A program made the translations under genes and the position numbers. Of a DNA stretch of 64,000 bases, positions 37,109 through 46,388 are shown one piece after another; within the stretch, counting starts at the first letter, position 1; each line of letters opens with the position of its first letter. The notes under the pieces are model-generated. The model searched no databases. It was given only the letters and a program-made list of their open reading frames with translations, and was not told the DNA's origin. The stretch spans positions 6,510,001-6,574,000 of the forward strand of contig NZ_CP063373.1 in assembly GCF_015160855.1 (NCBI RefSeq), written 5' to 3'. Source of the stretch: Streptomyces ferrugineus. GTDB taxonomy: Bacteria; Actinomycetota; Actinomycetes; Streptomycetales; Streptomycetaceae.

Positions 37109-38056
37109 ATGCGTATTGCGTTCGTCGGCAAGGGCGGCAGCGGCAAGACCACCCTGTCGGCACTCTTCTCCCGCCACCTGGCCCGCTCCGGCGCACCCGT
37201 GCTGGCCATCGACGGCGACATCAACCAGCACCTGGCCGAGGCGCTGGGCCACGAGGGCGACACCCTGGACGCCCCGCCCCTCGGCGCCCATGTGCGGGAC
37301 ATCAAGGAGTACCTGCGCGGCACCAACCCGCGCGTCCCCTCCGCCGACGCCATGATCAAGACCACCCCGCCCGGCCGCGGCTCCCGACTGCTGCGCCTCC
37401 TGGGCGACGACGAGCTGCACACCCGGCACGTCCGGCGCGTGGGCGACGTACCGCTGATGGTGACGGGCGAGTTCGACGAGAGCGACCTCGGGGTGGCCTG
37501 CTACCACTCCAAGCTCGGCGGGGTCGAGCTCTACCTCGGCCACCTCGTCGACGGCCCCGGCGAATACGTGGTGGTCGACATGACGGCCGGCGCGGACGCC
37601 TTCGCGTCGGGCCTGTTCACCCGCTTCGACATGACCTTCCTGGTGGCGGAGCCCACGCGCAAGGGCGTCTCGGTCTACCGCCAGTACCGCGACCACGCGC
37701 GGGAGTTCGGGATCCGCGTCGCGGTCGTCGGCAACAAGGTGACCAGCGAGGACGACCTGCTCTTCCTCAAGGAGGAGGTGGGCGACGACCTCCTCACCCA
37801 CCTGCACCACTCCTCCTGGATCCGCGCCGCCGAACAGGGCCGGGAACAGGGCGAACTGGAGTCCCCCAACGTCCACGCCCTGAACGTCCTGCGCGAGACG
37901 GTCGACGCGCTGCCGAAGGACTGGGCCGCGATGCACGGCCACGCCGTCGAGTTCCACCTGCGCAACGCCCGCGCGTGGGCGGACGACAGGACGGGCCATG
38001 ACCTGGCCGCCCAGGTGGACCCGGACTTCGTGCCGGGCCCGACGGCACTGCTCTGA
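37109..38056 (+). CDS. P-loop ATPase, MinD/CooC-like
   Basis: 315 aa. A deviant Walker A of the MinD/ArsA/CooC class (FVGKGGSGKTTLSAL) opens the protein. LAIDGDINQHL follows, and YVVVDMTAGADAF is the switch/Walker B region. VVGNKVTSEDD supplies the NK-x-type base motif. Relatives insert metals into enzymes or act in partitioning. The gene pair with the small protein at 38114 and the possible Zur box suggest a metal-linked role, but this is an inference. GGAGG lies upstream of the ATG at 37109. Confidence 0.82.
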   Translation: MRIAFVGKGGSGKTTLSALFSRHLARSGAPVLAIDGDINQHLAEALGHEGDTLDAPPLGAHVRDIKEYLRGTNPRVPSADAMIKTTPPGRGSRLLRLLGDDELHTRHVRRVGDVPLMVTGEFDESDLGVACYHSKLGGVELYLGHLVDGPGEYVVVDMTAGADAFASGLFTRFDMTFLVAEPTRKGVSVYRQYRDHAREFGIRVAVVGNKVTSEDDLLFLKEEVGDDLLTHLHHSSWIRAAEQGREQGELESPNVHALNVLRETVDALPKDWAAMHGHAVEFHLRNARAWADDRTGHDLAAQVDPDFVPGPTALL

Positions 38057-38113
38057 GCCCCTGCCCTTCCCTGCCCCTCTTCTCCTCCCCACCCCGAACG
38101 GAAAGACCCGCAC

Positions 38114-38506
38114 ATGTCTCTCGACGTCTCCCCGAAGCTCCTCGCCGAAGCCGAGCACGGTGACATCCGCGAGCAGGACTTCGTGGACACGGTCCGCACC
38201 TCGCTGCCGTACGCGTACGACCTGATCGCCTCCCTCGCCGCCGAACTCAAGGGCGGTACGGCCGAGTTCACCGACAACCAGACCCCTCCCCCGTCGGAGA
38301 AGGAGCGCGGCCAACTCCTGCGCGCCCTCGCCAGCGACGCGATCCGCGGCAGCCTGGAACGCCACTTCGGGGTGACGCTGGCCTTCCAGAACTGCCATCG
38401 GGTGGCGGCGTTCCGTCCCGAGGTACGGGATGGGCAGACGTATGCGCGGTTCACCTCGGTGCGGGCGCAGGTGCTGAATCAGTCGCCGGAGTTCCGGGAC
38501 TGCTGA
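38114..38506 (+). CDS. SCO5389-family small protein, function unknown
   Basis: 130 aa, conserved across Streptomyces as far as I recall. It shows DFVDTVRTSLPYAYDLIASLAAELK, the very conserved FTDNQTPPPSEKERGQLLRALASDAIRGSLERHFG, and a C-terminal VRAQVLNQSPEFRDC with a terminal cysteine. No catalytic motif is apparent. 57 bp after the ATPase gene on the same strand, so probably cotranscribed. Confidence 0.8.
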   Translation: MSLDVSPKLLAEAEHGDIREQDFVDTVRTSLPYAYDLIASLAAELKGGTAEFTDNQTPPPSEKERGQLLRALASDAIRGSLERHFGVTLAFQNCHRVAAFRPEVRDGQTYARFTSVRAQVLNQSPEFRDC

Positions 38507-38692
38507 GTCCCGGACGTCGGGCCGCCGGCGGAGCCCCCTTGCGGGCGGCCGACGCGCAGGCTGCGAGGTGTTGGGTGGGGTAGGACTGGCGTTCGGGGGC
38601 CGGAAGTAGTAGTTCAGGCCGAGCCGGTCGAGGGGGGACGCCATCGTCTCCAGGTCGCCCCCGCCCACCCCGACGTGTGGTCGTGCGCCGGT

Positions 38693-40753
38693 CTACCGCG
38701 CGGCCGTGGTCATCGGCGCCGGTGCGTAGCCGGTGGGCCGGGCCGTGAAGGTGCCGCGGCCCTGGGTGCGGCTGCGCAGGCGGGTCGCGTAGCCGAACAG
38801 TTCGGCCAGCGGCACGGTCGCCGTAACGACCGCCGCGCCCGCCCGGGTGTCCGAGCCGGAGACCCGGCCGCGCCGTGCCGCCAGGTCGCCGAGGACGGTG
38901 CCCACCGCGTCCTCGGGCACGGTGACCGTGACCTCGACGACCGGCTCGAGCAGGACCATCGCACACGAGCGCAGGGCCTCGCGCAGACCGAGTCGGCCGG
39001 CGGTGCGGAACGCCGTGTCGGAGGAGTCCTTCACATGCGTCGCCCCGTCGGTGAGGGTGACGCGCAGCCCGGTCACCGGGTGACCGCCGAGCGGGCCCTC
39101 GGCGAGGGCGTCCCGGCAGCCGGCCTCGACGGCACGGACGTACTCCTGCGGTACGCGCCCGCCGACGACGGCCGAGCGGAACTCGAAGCCGGCTTCCGCG
39201 GGCTGCACCTCCAGGACCACATGCGCGAACTGCCCTGCCCCACCGTCCTGTTTGACATGCCGGAAGACGAAGCCGAACACGCCTCGGCCGACGGTCTCGC
39301 GGTAGGAGACCCTCGGGCGGCCGACGTTGACGTCCAGGCCGACATCCCGCCGGATCTTCTCCACCGCGACCTCCAGATGCAGTTCGCCCATGCCGGACAG
39401 CACCGTCTGCCCCGTCTCGGCGTCGGTCCGCACGACCAGCGACGGATCCTCCTCCGCCAGCCGGGCCAGCGCGGTGGCCAGCCGGTCGGTGTCGGTGGAC
39501 CTGCGGGCCTCGACCGCGACGGACACCACGGGTTCGGCGACACCGGGCGGTTCGAGGACGAGCGCGGCGTCCGGTGCGCACAGGGTGGTGCCCGCGCGCG
39601 CCGACTTCAGCCCGACCACGGCCACGATGTCCCCGGCGACCGCCCGGTCCACGTGCGCGTGCCGGTCGGCCTGGATCCGCAGGATCCGCCCGATCCGCTC
39701 GGTGCGCCGCGCGCCCGTGTCGAGCACCGTGTCCCCCTTCTCGACGGTTCCCGAGTACACCCGCAGGTAGGTGAGCCGCCCGGTCGGCGTGGCGCTCACC
39801 TTGAACGCCAGCGCCGCGAACGGGGCCGACGGATCGGCGGGCCGCTCTTCTTCGGCCGACCGCTTGTCGTCGGCGCCGTCGCGCACACCCCGTACGGCAG
39901 GCACGTCGAGCGGCGACGGCAGATAGGCCACGACCGCGTCCAGCAACGGCTCGACGCCGCGGTTGCGGTAGGCCGAGCCGCACAGCACGACCACGCCCTC
40001 ACCGCTGCGGGTCAGCTCCCGCAGGGCGAGCTCCAGCGTCTCCGGCGCGAGCGTCGACCGCGCGCAGAACTCCTCCAGCGCGCCGGCGTGCAGCTCGGCC
40101 ACCGCCTCCTCCAGCAGCCGCCGACGCCGGTTCGCCTCCTCCCGCAGTTCGGCGGGCACTTCTTCCGCTACGAACGTCTCGGCGCCGTCGGCCCACACCA
40201 GCGCCCGCATCCGTACGAGATCCACGACACCGCGGAATCCGTCCTCCGCGCCGATGGGGAACTGCACCACCAGCGGCGCCGGATGCAGCCGTTCCCGGAT
40301 CGACGCCACGGCCGTGTCCAGGTCGGCGCCCGCGCGGTCCAGCTTGTTGACGAAGGCGATCCTGGGCACGCCGTGCCGGTCGGCCTGCCGCCACACCGAC
40401 TCGCTCTGCGGCTCGACGCCCGCGACGGCGTCGAACACCGCGACCGCGCCGTCGAGGACACGCAGCGAACGCTCCACCTCGTCGGCGAAGTCGACGTGCC
40501 CGGGCGTGTCGATGAGGTTGATCCGGTGACCGTCCCAGGTACAGCTCACCGCTGCCGCGAAGATGGTGATGCCACGGTCGCGTTCCTGGGGATCGAAGTC
40601 GGTGACGGTGGTGCCGTCGTGGACCTCGCCGCGCTTGTGCGTGGTGCCGGTGGCGTACAGGATCCGCTCGGTGACAGTGGTCTTGCCGGCGTCGACGTGG
40701 GCGAGGATGCCGAGGTTGCGGACGACGGCGAGGGTGTTGAGGTTGGTGCGCAC
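38693..40753 (-). CDS. elongation factor G paralogue (EF-G2-like GTPase)
   Basis: 686 aa translational GTPase. G1 [10 protein letters not shown]3 DTPGHVDF, G4 NKLD. Domain II ([22 protein letters not shown]), domain III ([25 protein letters not shown]), domain IV (PRVSYRETV, then [16 protein letters not shown]) and domain V ([24 protein letters not shown]) are all present. It is away from the rpsL/rpsG operon, so it is a second copy. Ribosomal-protection proteins such as TetM share this layout, but the sequence is closer to EF-G. The start is GTG at 40753. Confidence 0.87.
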   Translation of the reverse strand: MRTNLNTLAVVRNLGILAHVDAGKTTVTERILYATGTTHKRGEVHDGTTVTDFDPQERDRGITIFAAAVSCTWDGHRINLIDTPGHVDFADEVERSLRVLDGAVAVFDAVAGVEPQSESVWRQADRHGVPRIAFVNKLDRAGADLDTAVASIRERLHPAPLVVQFPIGAEDGFRGVVDLVRMRALVWADGAETFVAEEVPAELREEANRRRRLLEEAVAELHAGALEEFCARSTLAPETLELALRELTRSGEGVVVLCGSAYRNRGVEPLLDAVVAYLPSPLDVPAVRGVRDGADDKRSAEEERPADPSAPFAALAFKVSATPTGRLTYLRVYSGTVEKGDTVLDTGARRTERIGRILRIQADRHAHVDRAVAGDIVAVVGLKSARAGTTLCAPDAALVLEPPGVAEPVVSVAVEARRSTDTDRLATALARLAEEDPSLVVRTDAETGQTVLSGMGELHLEVAVEKIRRDVGLDVNVGRPRVSYRETVGRGVFGFVFRHVKQDGGAGQFAHVVLEVQPAEAGFEFRSAVVGGRVPQEYVRAVEAGCRDALAEGPLGGHPVTGLRVTLTDGATHVKDSSDTAFRTAGRLGLREALRSCAMVLLEPVVEVTVTVPEDAVGTVLGDLAARRGRVSGSDTRAGAAVVTATVPLAELFGYATRLRSRTQGRGTFTARPTGYAPAPMTTAAR

Positions 40754-40807
40754 GGCCCTTGGCCTTTCGGATGTTCCGGAGACGGAAAGGGGTCAGCGCG
40801 ATTCCGC

Positions 40808-40846
40808 GACGAGGCGTACGGACGATGCGTACGGACGAGGCGTACG
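40808..40846. repeat. 13-bp triple tandem repeat in the EF-G leader
   Basis: GACGAGGCGTACG, GACGATGCGTACG and GACGAGGCGTACG lie in direct succession 55 bp upstream of the EF-G paralogue start. The interval 40754-40991 holds no gene. Could be slippage or a transcription-factor site cluster. Confidence 0.7.
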
Positions 40847-40991
40847 CGCACGCGACCATGGCCTGCCGTCCCGTCAGCGTGCGGGCGTGACAGGGGCGTT
40901 GACGTCGACGTGCTCGGGCGCTCTCAGGCGTTCGTCGCGGTCATCCGGTGCCGGCCGCGCAGCGGGCACCGGGCGGACGAGGACACGAGGA

Positions 40992-41396
40992 TCACGTCGT
41001 ACCGGTCGTACCAGGACGGGGAGACGACGGCAGCGGTGCGGTCAGGCACGGCCCGGCTCCCCTCGACTCGTCACGACGACGCGCCGTCGCGTGGTGGGCG
41101 GCGCGTGATTGCGTGGTGAGTGTAGGGAGCCGGGCGGGGTCGAGGCATGTGATTTTTCCGCCGTCACCGGGCCGGGAGGGGACCTGCCGTGTCGGCTCGG
41201 AGTCGTCGTCGATCGTGATGGCCGACGCGGGGCACACCGCGGCCGCCTCGCGGGTGGCGGCGTGCAGGTCCGCCGCGGGGGTGGGGTCGATGAGGGTGAC
41301 GATGCCGTCGTCGTCGCGTTGATCGAAGACGTCGGGCGCGATCAGTACGCACTGTCCCGCGCCGCAGCAACGGCCCTGGTCCACGTTGACTTTCAC
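40992..41396 (-). CDS. ferredoxin with unusual C-terminal extension
   Basis: 134 aa. The first 66 residues are a normal P450-partner ferredoxin: VNVDQGRCCGAGQCVLIAPDVF, then AAAVCPASAITIDDD, with the Cys spacing of single-cluster (3Fe-4S or 4Fe-4S) proteins. Such ferredoxins usually stop right after the ITxDD motif. Here the frame runs on for about 68 Pro/Arg/Ser-rich residues without conserved character, so the stop was probably lost. Lies 42 bp after the P450 gene and should supply it with electrons. Confidence 0.85.
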   Translation of the reverse strand: MKVNVDQGRCCGAGQCVLIAPDVFDQRDDDGIVTLIDPTPAADLHAATREAAAVCPASAITIDDDSEPTRQVPSRPGDGGKITCLDPARLPTLTTQSRAAHHATARRRDESRGAGPCLTAPLPSSPRPGTTGTT

Positions 41397-41438
41397 GGGT
41401 GTCGCCCTTTTGCCGTTGGCGGGTCGGTGGGCGAGCCG

Positions 41439-42656
41439 TCACCACCGCACCGGCACGGTGCGCAGTCCGCCGACGAGGAGACCCTCCACTCGCTGCAACT
41501 CGTCGACCGGCACGTCCAGTCGAAGGGTCGGCAGCTTGCGCAGCAGGACGTCGAGGGTGACCTGGAGTTCGGTGCGGGCCAGGCTCTGTCCGAGGCAGGA
41601 GTGGGGCCCGGAGCCGAAGGTCAGATGGGGGTTCGGGGACCGGGACAGCACCATGTCGTCCGCGTCGGTGAACACGCTCTCGTCGCGGTTGGCGGCGGGC
41701 ATGCTGCACACGACGGTCGTGCCACTCGGCAGCAGCTCGCCGTCGACCTCGACGTCCTCGGTGAGATAGCGCCGGATGCCGAAGCCGAGGTTGGCGTCGA
41801 AGCGCAGCGCCTCGTCGACGGCCGTGCGCACCAGGGCGGGGTCGGCCAGCAGCCGCTCCCAGCGGGTGCGGTCGGTGAGCAGCATGGCGACCATCTTGCC
41901 GATCATGTTCGCGGTGGTCTCGTGCCCGGCGACCAGCAGCCCCATGGCGGTGCCGAGCAGCTCGTCGTCGGTCAGCCCCCGGCCCTCCCCCTCGCTCTCC
42001 CCGATCACCATGCTGATCAGGTCCTCGCCGGGATCGGCGCGTGTCGCCGCGATGTGCGCCGACATGTACTCGGCGAACTCGCCGTACGCCGCCCGGGTGT
42101 GTTCGGCGGTGTAGCGGCTGACGTTGAGGAAGGCGTCGGACCAGTGCGAGAAGCGGTCCCGGTCGGCGGCGGGGACGCCCAGGATGTCGCAGATGACGTA
42201 GACGGGCAGCGGGAAGCCGAGGGCGGCCTTGAGGTCGGCGGGCTGTCCGTGCCGGACCATGTCGTCGACGAGGCCCTCGGCGGTGCGCACCATGCCGGGG
42301 CGCAGCGCGGTCATGCGTTTGGCGGTGAAGTACTTGCCCACCTGCCGCCGCCAACGCAGGTGCGGCTCACCGCGGTCGGGCAGGGAGAACGCCGTGCTTC
42401 CGTCGGCGGCGGGACCACCGGCTCCTTCGGGGGCGATCCGGGCGGCGCCCGTGTCCTCGGCGGTCGGCCGGACGAAACGGGCGTCGGACAGCAGGGCTTT
42501 GACGTGGTCGTAGCGGGTCAGATAGGTCGCCTTGTCACCGCTGGGCAGTTCGACGGTGGCCACCGGGCACTGACGGCGCAGTCGCTCCCATTCGACCGGC
42601 GGCGCCAAGGGGTTGTCACTGGGCAGCGGCAGCCTGAGGAGGTCGTTCTCGCGCAT
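41439..42656 (-). CDS. cytochrome P450
   Basis: 405 aa bacterial class I P450. I-helix oxygen motif LLVAGHETTANMIG, K-helix EALRFDANLG (ExxR), heme loop FGSGPHSCLGQSLAR with the proximal cysteine (about residue 352). Soluble, no membrane anchor. Operon with the ferredoxin; a MarR-type regulator is divergent. Oxidises an unknown small molecule, perhaps the inducer of the MarR protein. Confidence 0.92.
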   Translation of the reverse strand: MRENDLLRLPLPSDNPLAPPVEWERLRRQCPVATVELPSGDKATYLTRYDHVKALLSDARFVRPTAEDTGAARIAPEGAGGPAADGSTAFSLPDRGEPHLRWRRQVGKYFTAKRMTALRPGMVRTAEGLVDDMVRHGQPADLKAALGFPLPVYVICDILGVPAADRDRFSHWSDAFLNVSRYTAEHTRAAYGEFAEYMSAHIAATRADPGEDLISMVIGESEGEGRGLTDDELLGTAMGLLVAGHETTANMIGKMVAMLLTDRTRWERLLADPALVRTAVDEALRFDANLGFGIRRYLTEDVEVDGELLPSGTTVVCSMPAANRDESVFTDADDMVLSRSPNPHLTFGSGPHSCLGQSLARTELQVTLDVLLRKLPTLRLDVPVDELQRVEGLLVGGLRTVPVRW

Positions 42657-42733
42657 CTGTCATCACCTTGCGTGGGGGTGGGAGGTGGGTGAGCGACGCG
42701 GAAGCGTTCACAGCACGGCACGCTACGCATGTT

Positions 42734-42764
42734 GTGCATCATGCATCAAGTGTGCATGATGCAC
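42734..42764. promoter_or_regulatory. MarR operator candidate
   Basis: A perfect 12-bp inverted repeat GTGCATCATGCA / TGCATGATGCAC with a 7-bp spacer, in the P450/MarR divergent region. Length and symmetry suit a MarR dimer. It would control both directions. Confidence 0.75.
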
Positions 42765-42849
42765 TTTCCGTGTATGGCGCAATCTCACCGTAGGGTGGGG
42801 GGATTCGGGGAGTCGGGGACCTGGCCGTGCGGCCGGGAAGGAGGTCGGC

Positions 42850-43380
42850 ATGGATGCCCGAGAGGCCGCGGAGCGCATCGAGCGGGAACTGCTCATCCTC
42901 ACCCGCCACAAGGAGATGCGGGCACCGCGGGGCTCACGCGGCGGGGATCCGCTGGACCAGAGCGCCTATGTGCTCCTCAACAGACTCGAGGCCCAGGGCC
43001 CCATGTCCATCCCCGACTTCGTCGAGGCCTTCGGGCTGGCGGCGTCGACCTTCACCCGCCAGACCTCCGCGCTGCTGCGCAACGGCCTGGTGGAGCGCAC
43101 CCTCGACCCGGCCGGCGGGGTGGCACGCAAGTTCCGCATCACCGAGGAGGGCCTCAGGCTCCTCACGGAACAGCGCGCCGGCATCGTCACCGGCCTGTCC
43201 ACGGTGGTGGCCGACTGGACGCCCGAACGCCTCGACCGCTTCATCGCCGACCTGCGCCGGTTCAACACCGACATCGAACGCATCACCGGGCGGCCCTGGC
43301 CGAGGAACACGGAGGACGGACACGACGGCGCCCCCGAGGACCCGTCCGCGCTGAGTGCCGCGTTGTCCGACCACGACTGA
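42850..43380 (+). CDS. MarR-family regulator
   Basis: 176 aa. The winged helix lies at about residues 38-100: SAYVLLNRLEAQGPMSIPDFVEAFGLAASTFTRQTSALLRNGLVER, then the wing DPAGGVARKFRITEEG. It should sense a small molecule and control the divergent P450-ferredoxin pair through the operator at 42734. Confidence 0.87.
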   Translation: MDAREAAERIERELLILTRHKEMRAPRGSRGGDPLDQSAYVLLNRLEAQGPMSIPDFVEAFGLAASTFTRQTSALLRNGLVERTLDPAGGVARKFRITEEGLRLLTEQRAGIVTGLSTVVADWTPERLDRFIADLRRFNTDIERITGRPWPRNTEDGHDGAPEDPSALSAALSDHD

Positions 43381-43441
43381 CGCAACCCGCTCATGCGGGC
43401 CGAGGCGGTGCAACTACTGCCTTCGATGGCGCGCCTGGGCT

Positions 43442-44188
43442 CTAGAGGTCGGCTACGAGAAGCCGATAGCCGGCATCGACTGCTTCGCGGTCGAGCAGGT
43501 CGGCATGGCGTTGGTGCCACCGGCCGGAGGACAGGTCGTCGGACAGCCGGGCCAGTCCCGGCCGGATGACCTCGTCGCCGGTCTGGGCGAACATCGAGAT
43601 GCCGGCCCGCACTTGCGGGTCGAGGTATGCCTCGGGCCGGCGCCAGAAGGCGGCGAGGAATCCGTCGGTGCAGTCGTGCGGGATGGGGACGGTCTCGATG
43701 CGGGCGCCCCCCAGCAGCGTGACCAGTCGGTCGACCGCGATGGCTCGTGTGTCGTCGCATGCGGCCGCCTCGGGCAGGTACTCGTCCAGCAGCCAGAAAC
43801 CGTGGTTGACGTCGGGGTCGAAGGTGAGGACGACGATCCGTCGCCGGGCGATGCGGCGGAGTTCCCCGATGCCGGCTTCCAGGTCGCTCCAGTGGTGCAC
43901 GGTCAGGAGGGCCATCGCCGCGTCGGCCGAGTCGTCAGCGAGAGGGATCGACTCCGCGGCTGCTTCCAGGGCCGGCGCGGATCCGGCCGGGCGCTGGGCG
44001 ATCATCACTGAGCTGGGTTCAACGGCCAGTACCGTTTGTGACGGTTCGTAGGAGCCGGTGCCGGCTCCTACGTTGATCACGGTGGCAGGGTCACCGAGGG
44101 CTCGATGGATCCTGGCGGCGATTCGGGGATCCGGTCGCCGGGTGACGGCGTAGGTCGCACCGATGCTGTCGTAAGTCGCCAAGGTCAT
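43442..44188 (-). CDS. class I SAM-dependent methyltransferase
   Basis: 248 aa. TVINVGAGTGSYEP is the AdoMet motif I (about residue 37), LAVEPSSVMIAQR is motif II and AAMALLTVHHWSDLEAGIGELRRI is the later conserved region. Similar to UbiE/Tam-like small-molecule enzymes. It stands alone, convergent with the MarR gene, and diverges from the iron-controlled unit at 44438. Substrate unknown. Confidence 0.82.
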   Translation of the reverse strand: MTLATYDSIGATYAVTRRPDPRIAARIHRALGDPATVINVGAGTGSYEPSQTVLAVEPSSVMIAQRPAGSAPALEAAAESIPLADDSADAAMALLTVHHWSDLEAGIGELRRIARRRIVVLTFDPDVNHGFWLLDEYLPEAAACDDTRAIAVDRLVTLLGGARIETVPIPHDCTDGFLAAFWRRPEAYLDPQVRAGISMFAQTGDEVIRPGLARLSDDLSSGRWHQRHADLLDREAVDAGYRLLVADL

Positions 44189-44363
44189 TTCCCCTCTGCT
44201 GTGTGATCGTTTCGCACGGTGGGGAACGGCTCGCTCAGCGCGGCCTCACGACGGCCAGCGCCAACGGTCCCCGCTCGGATCGCCAACTCCGCGTGCTGAG
44301 CCCGTAGTTGGATGAGCTTCCGGTCTCAGAAGGCGGACTGACCCAAAGTCGGCCGTGTGTAAT

Positions 44364-44382
44364 TTAGGCTAGGCTAAGCTAA
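44364..44382. promoter_or_regulatory. iron box (DmdR/IdeR type) before the isochorismatase gene
   Basis: TTAGGCTAGGCTAAGCTAA matches the consensus TTAGGTTAGGCTAACCTAA at 17 of 19 positions. It sits 55 bp before the isochorismatase start, a normal promoter position. Predicts repression under iron-replete conditions. Confidence 0.85.
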
Positions 44383-44437
44383 CAAAATCTTGAGCGTTCT
44401 GATCCGTGCGGAGTGCCGTCAGGGGAGGGAATCGCCC

Positions 44438-45094
44438 ATGGTCCTGCCGACTGTCGAGTCCTATCCCATGCCGGACCGCTCCGCCCTTCCCCGCGCGCAT
44501 GCCTCATGGAGGATCGAACCTGCGCGCGCGGCGCTGCTCGTCCACGACATGCAGAACCACTTCGTCGGGGTGTTCCCGACGGGGCGCTCCCCCGTGGTGG
44601 AACTCATCGACAACGTCGCGGCGCTGCGTGAACTCGCGGACACCCTGGGCATGCCGGTCGTCTTCAGCGCGGAGCCGGCCGGACAGGCGCCGCGGCAGCG
44701 CGGGCTCGTTGCCGACATATGGGGTCCGGGCATCGGGGACGAGCCGGAAGCCGCCGCGATCATCGCGCCCCTGACGCCTCGCCCCGGCGAGCACCTGCTG
44801 GCCAATGTGCGCCACAACGCCTTCCTGCGCAGCCATCTCAGCAGGCTGCTGCGTTCGAAGGGCCGCGACCAGCTGATCATCTGCGGTGTGTACGCGCACC
44901 TCGGCGTCCTGCTGACGGCGGCGGACGCCTTCATGAACGACATCCAGCCGTTCGTCGTCGCCGACGCGGTGGCCGACTTCTCCGCCGAGGAGCATTCCCT
45001 GGCACTTCGGTGGGCCGCGCGCAGCGGCGTGGTCCGCACGACGGACACCCTGCTGCGCGACCTTCTCCTGCACAAGGAGCGGCGGAACGCTTGA
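44438..45094 (+). CDS. isochorismatase-family protein (EntB/PhzD-like, no carrier domain)
   Basis: 218 aa, single-domain size like Phz[12 protein letters not shown] and the catalytic-Asp motif [12 protein letters not shown] are present, followed by [19 protein letters not shown], typical of enzymes that hydrolyse isochorismate or ADIC. The position of the usual catalytic Lys (LTKWRYSAF in relatives, from memory) reads LANVRHNAF here, that is Asn. Activity may therefore be altered. ATG 44438 after GGGGAGGGAAT is preferred to the earlier in-frame start. Iron box upstream; argB-like gene 72 bp downstream. No isochorismate synthase or 2,3-DHB dehydrogenase gene is near. Confidence 0.83.
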   Translation: MVLPTVESYPMPDRSALPRAHASWRIEPARAALLVHDMQNHFVGVFPTGRSPVVELIDNVAALRELADTLGMPVVFSAEPAGQAPRQRGLVADIWGPGIGDEPEAAAIIAPLTPRPGEHLLANVRHNAFLRSHLSRLLRSKGRDQLIICGVYAHLGVLLTAADAFMNDIQPFVVADAVADFSAEEHSLALRWAARSGVVRTTDTLLRDLLLHKERRNA

Positions 45095-45166
45095 CGCCGT
45101 CACGCGACGGCGCCGGACGGACGCCGGGGACGGCGGACCAATGGGATACGACGAGAGACGGAGACC

Positions 45167-46222
45167 ATGACCATACGGGCCGCGGTGGCCGGAGCCAGTG
45201 ATGTTGCCGGCGGGGAGATCCCGCGCCTCGCGCTGTCGCATCCGGGAGTGGAGATCCGCGCGTTGACCGCGCGCGGCAGCGCAGGGCGGACGCCCGGGGA
45301 CAGGGATCCCTCCCCCGGCAAGGTCCGTCCGCCGGAGGAACTGCGGGGCGCCACCATCGTCGTCAAGTACGGCGGCCACGCCATGGTGGACGGCGGCCTC
45401 CAGCAGGCGTTCGCCCAGGATGTCGTGCGGCTGTGGAACGCGGGTGTGCGCCCGGTCGTCGTACACGGCGGCGGACCGCAGATCAGCGAGATGCTCGCCC
45501 GTCTCGGCCTGGAGAGTCGCTTCGAGGCGGGCCTCAGGGTCACCACCCCGGAGACCATGGACGTGGTCCGCATGGTGCTGACGGGCCGGGTCCAGCGGGA
45601 GCTCGTCGGGCACATCAACGCGCATGGGCCTCTTGCCGTGGGGATGACGGGCGAGGACGCGCACACCATGACCGCCGTACGACGGTCGGCCTGGGTGGAC
45701 GGCCGACCGGTGGACATCGGCCTGGTCGGCGACATCGTCGACGTGAACCCGCGCGCGGTGCGCACACTCCTGGAGCAGGGACACATCCCCGTGGTCTCCC
45801 CCGTGGCACGCGGTGACGACGGGCAGATCTACAACGTGAACGCCGATCTCGCGGCCTCCGCTCTGGCCGTGGCCCTTGGTGCCGCACGCCTCGTGGTGCT
45901 CACCGACGTGGAGGGGCTGTACGCCGACTGGCCGCACGGCACCAAGGTGATCGAGCGCGTGACGGCCGACGAACTGGGCGAGCTCCTGCCGCGGTTGGCG
46001 ACCGGGATGCTGCCGAAGATGGAGGGCTGTCTGCGGGCCGTCCGCGCCGGCGTGCGTAGCGCGCACGTGATCGACGGCCGAGTGCCACACGCGCTGTCGC
46101 AGGGTGTCCTCGGCGAACAGGGCACCGGAACCACTGTGGTCCCGGGCGAAGGCTCCGAGGCAGACACCGCGTGTCCGCCGCCGACGCCGCACCGATCGCA
46201 GACCGCCGGCGGGCCGTGCTGA
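45167..46222 (+). CDS. argB: N-acetylglutamate kinase with ArgC-like N-terminal remnant
   Basis: 351 aa. From residue 62 on it is a typical Arg[15 protein letters not shown] (phosphate-binding Lys and Gly), [54 protein letters not shown] and [13 protein letters not shown]. The first 44 residues ([37 protein letters not shown]) look instead like the start of N-acetylglutamyl-phosphate reductase ArgC. So a deletion probably joined the start of argC to argB. The kinase part seems intact. In an iron-regulated unit beside a coelichelin locus it could boost ornithine supply. Confidence 0.85.
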   Translation: MTIRAAVAGASDVAGGEIPRLALSHPGVEIRALTARGSAGRTPGDRDPSPGKVRPPEELRGATIVVKYGGHAMVDGGLQQAFAQDVVRLWNAGVRPVVVHGGGPQISEMLARLGLESRFEAGLRVTTPETMDVVRMVLTGRVQRELVGHINAHGPLAVGMTGEDAHTMTAVRRSAWVDGRPVDIGLVGDIVDVNPRAVRTLLEQGHIPVVSPVARGDDGQIYNVNADLAASALAVALGAARLVVLTDVEGLYADWPHGTKVIERVTADELGELLPRLATGMLPKMEGCLRAVRAGVRSAHVIDGRVPHALSQGVLGEQGTGTTVVPGEGSEADTACPPPTPHRSQTAGGPC

Positions 46223-46388
46223 CGGACACTTCCGGCGCCCGCCGCCGGCACCACTCCGGGACAAGGGCAGCACGACATACGCTCGGGCACACCACCCCGC
46301 CGTGGTGGCGGCCGACTCCGCCCGGATCGCAGGGCTCGGCCTTGGTCGCCACGCACAGCGGATTTCACAGGCGGCGATCGATGCGCCC

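Noticed and set aside
38693..40753. Tetracycline ribosomal-protection gene (TetM/OtrA type)
   Set aside because: The fold is shared, but the motifs and domain IV sequence read closer to EF-G, and no resistance context is visible. Kept as an EF-G paralogue.
43386..43399. Short hairpin CCCGC-TCAT-GCGGG after the MarR gene as a terminator
   Set aside because: A five-base stem without a U-tract is too weak to call.
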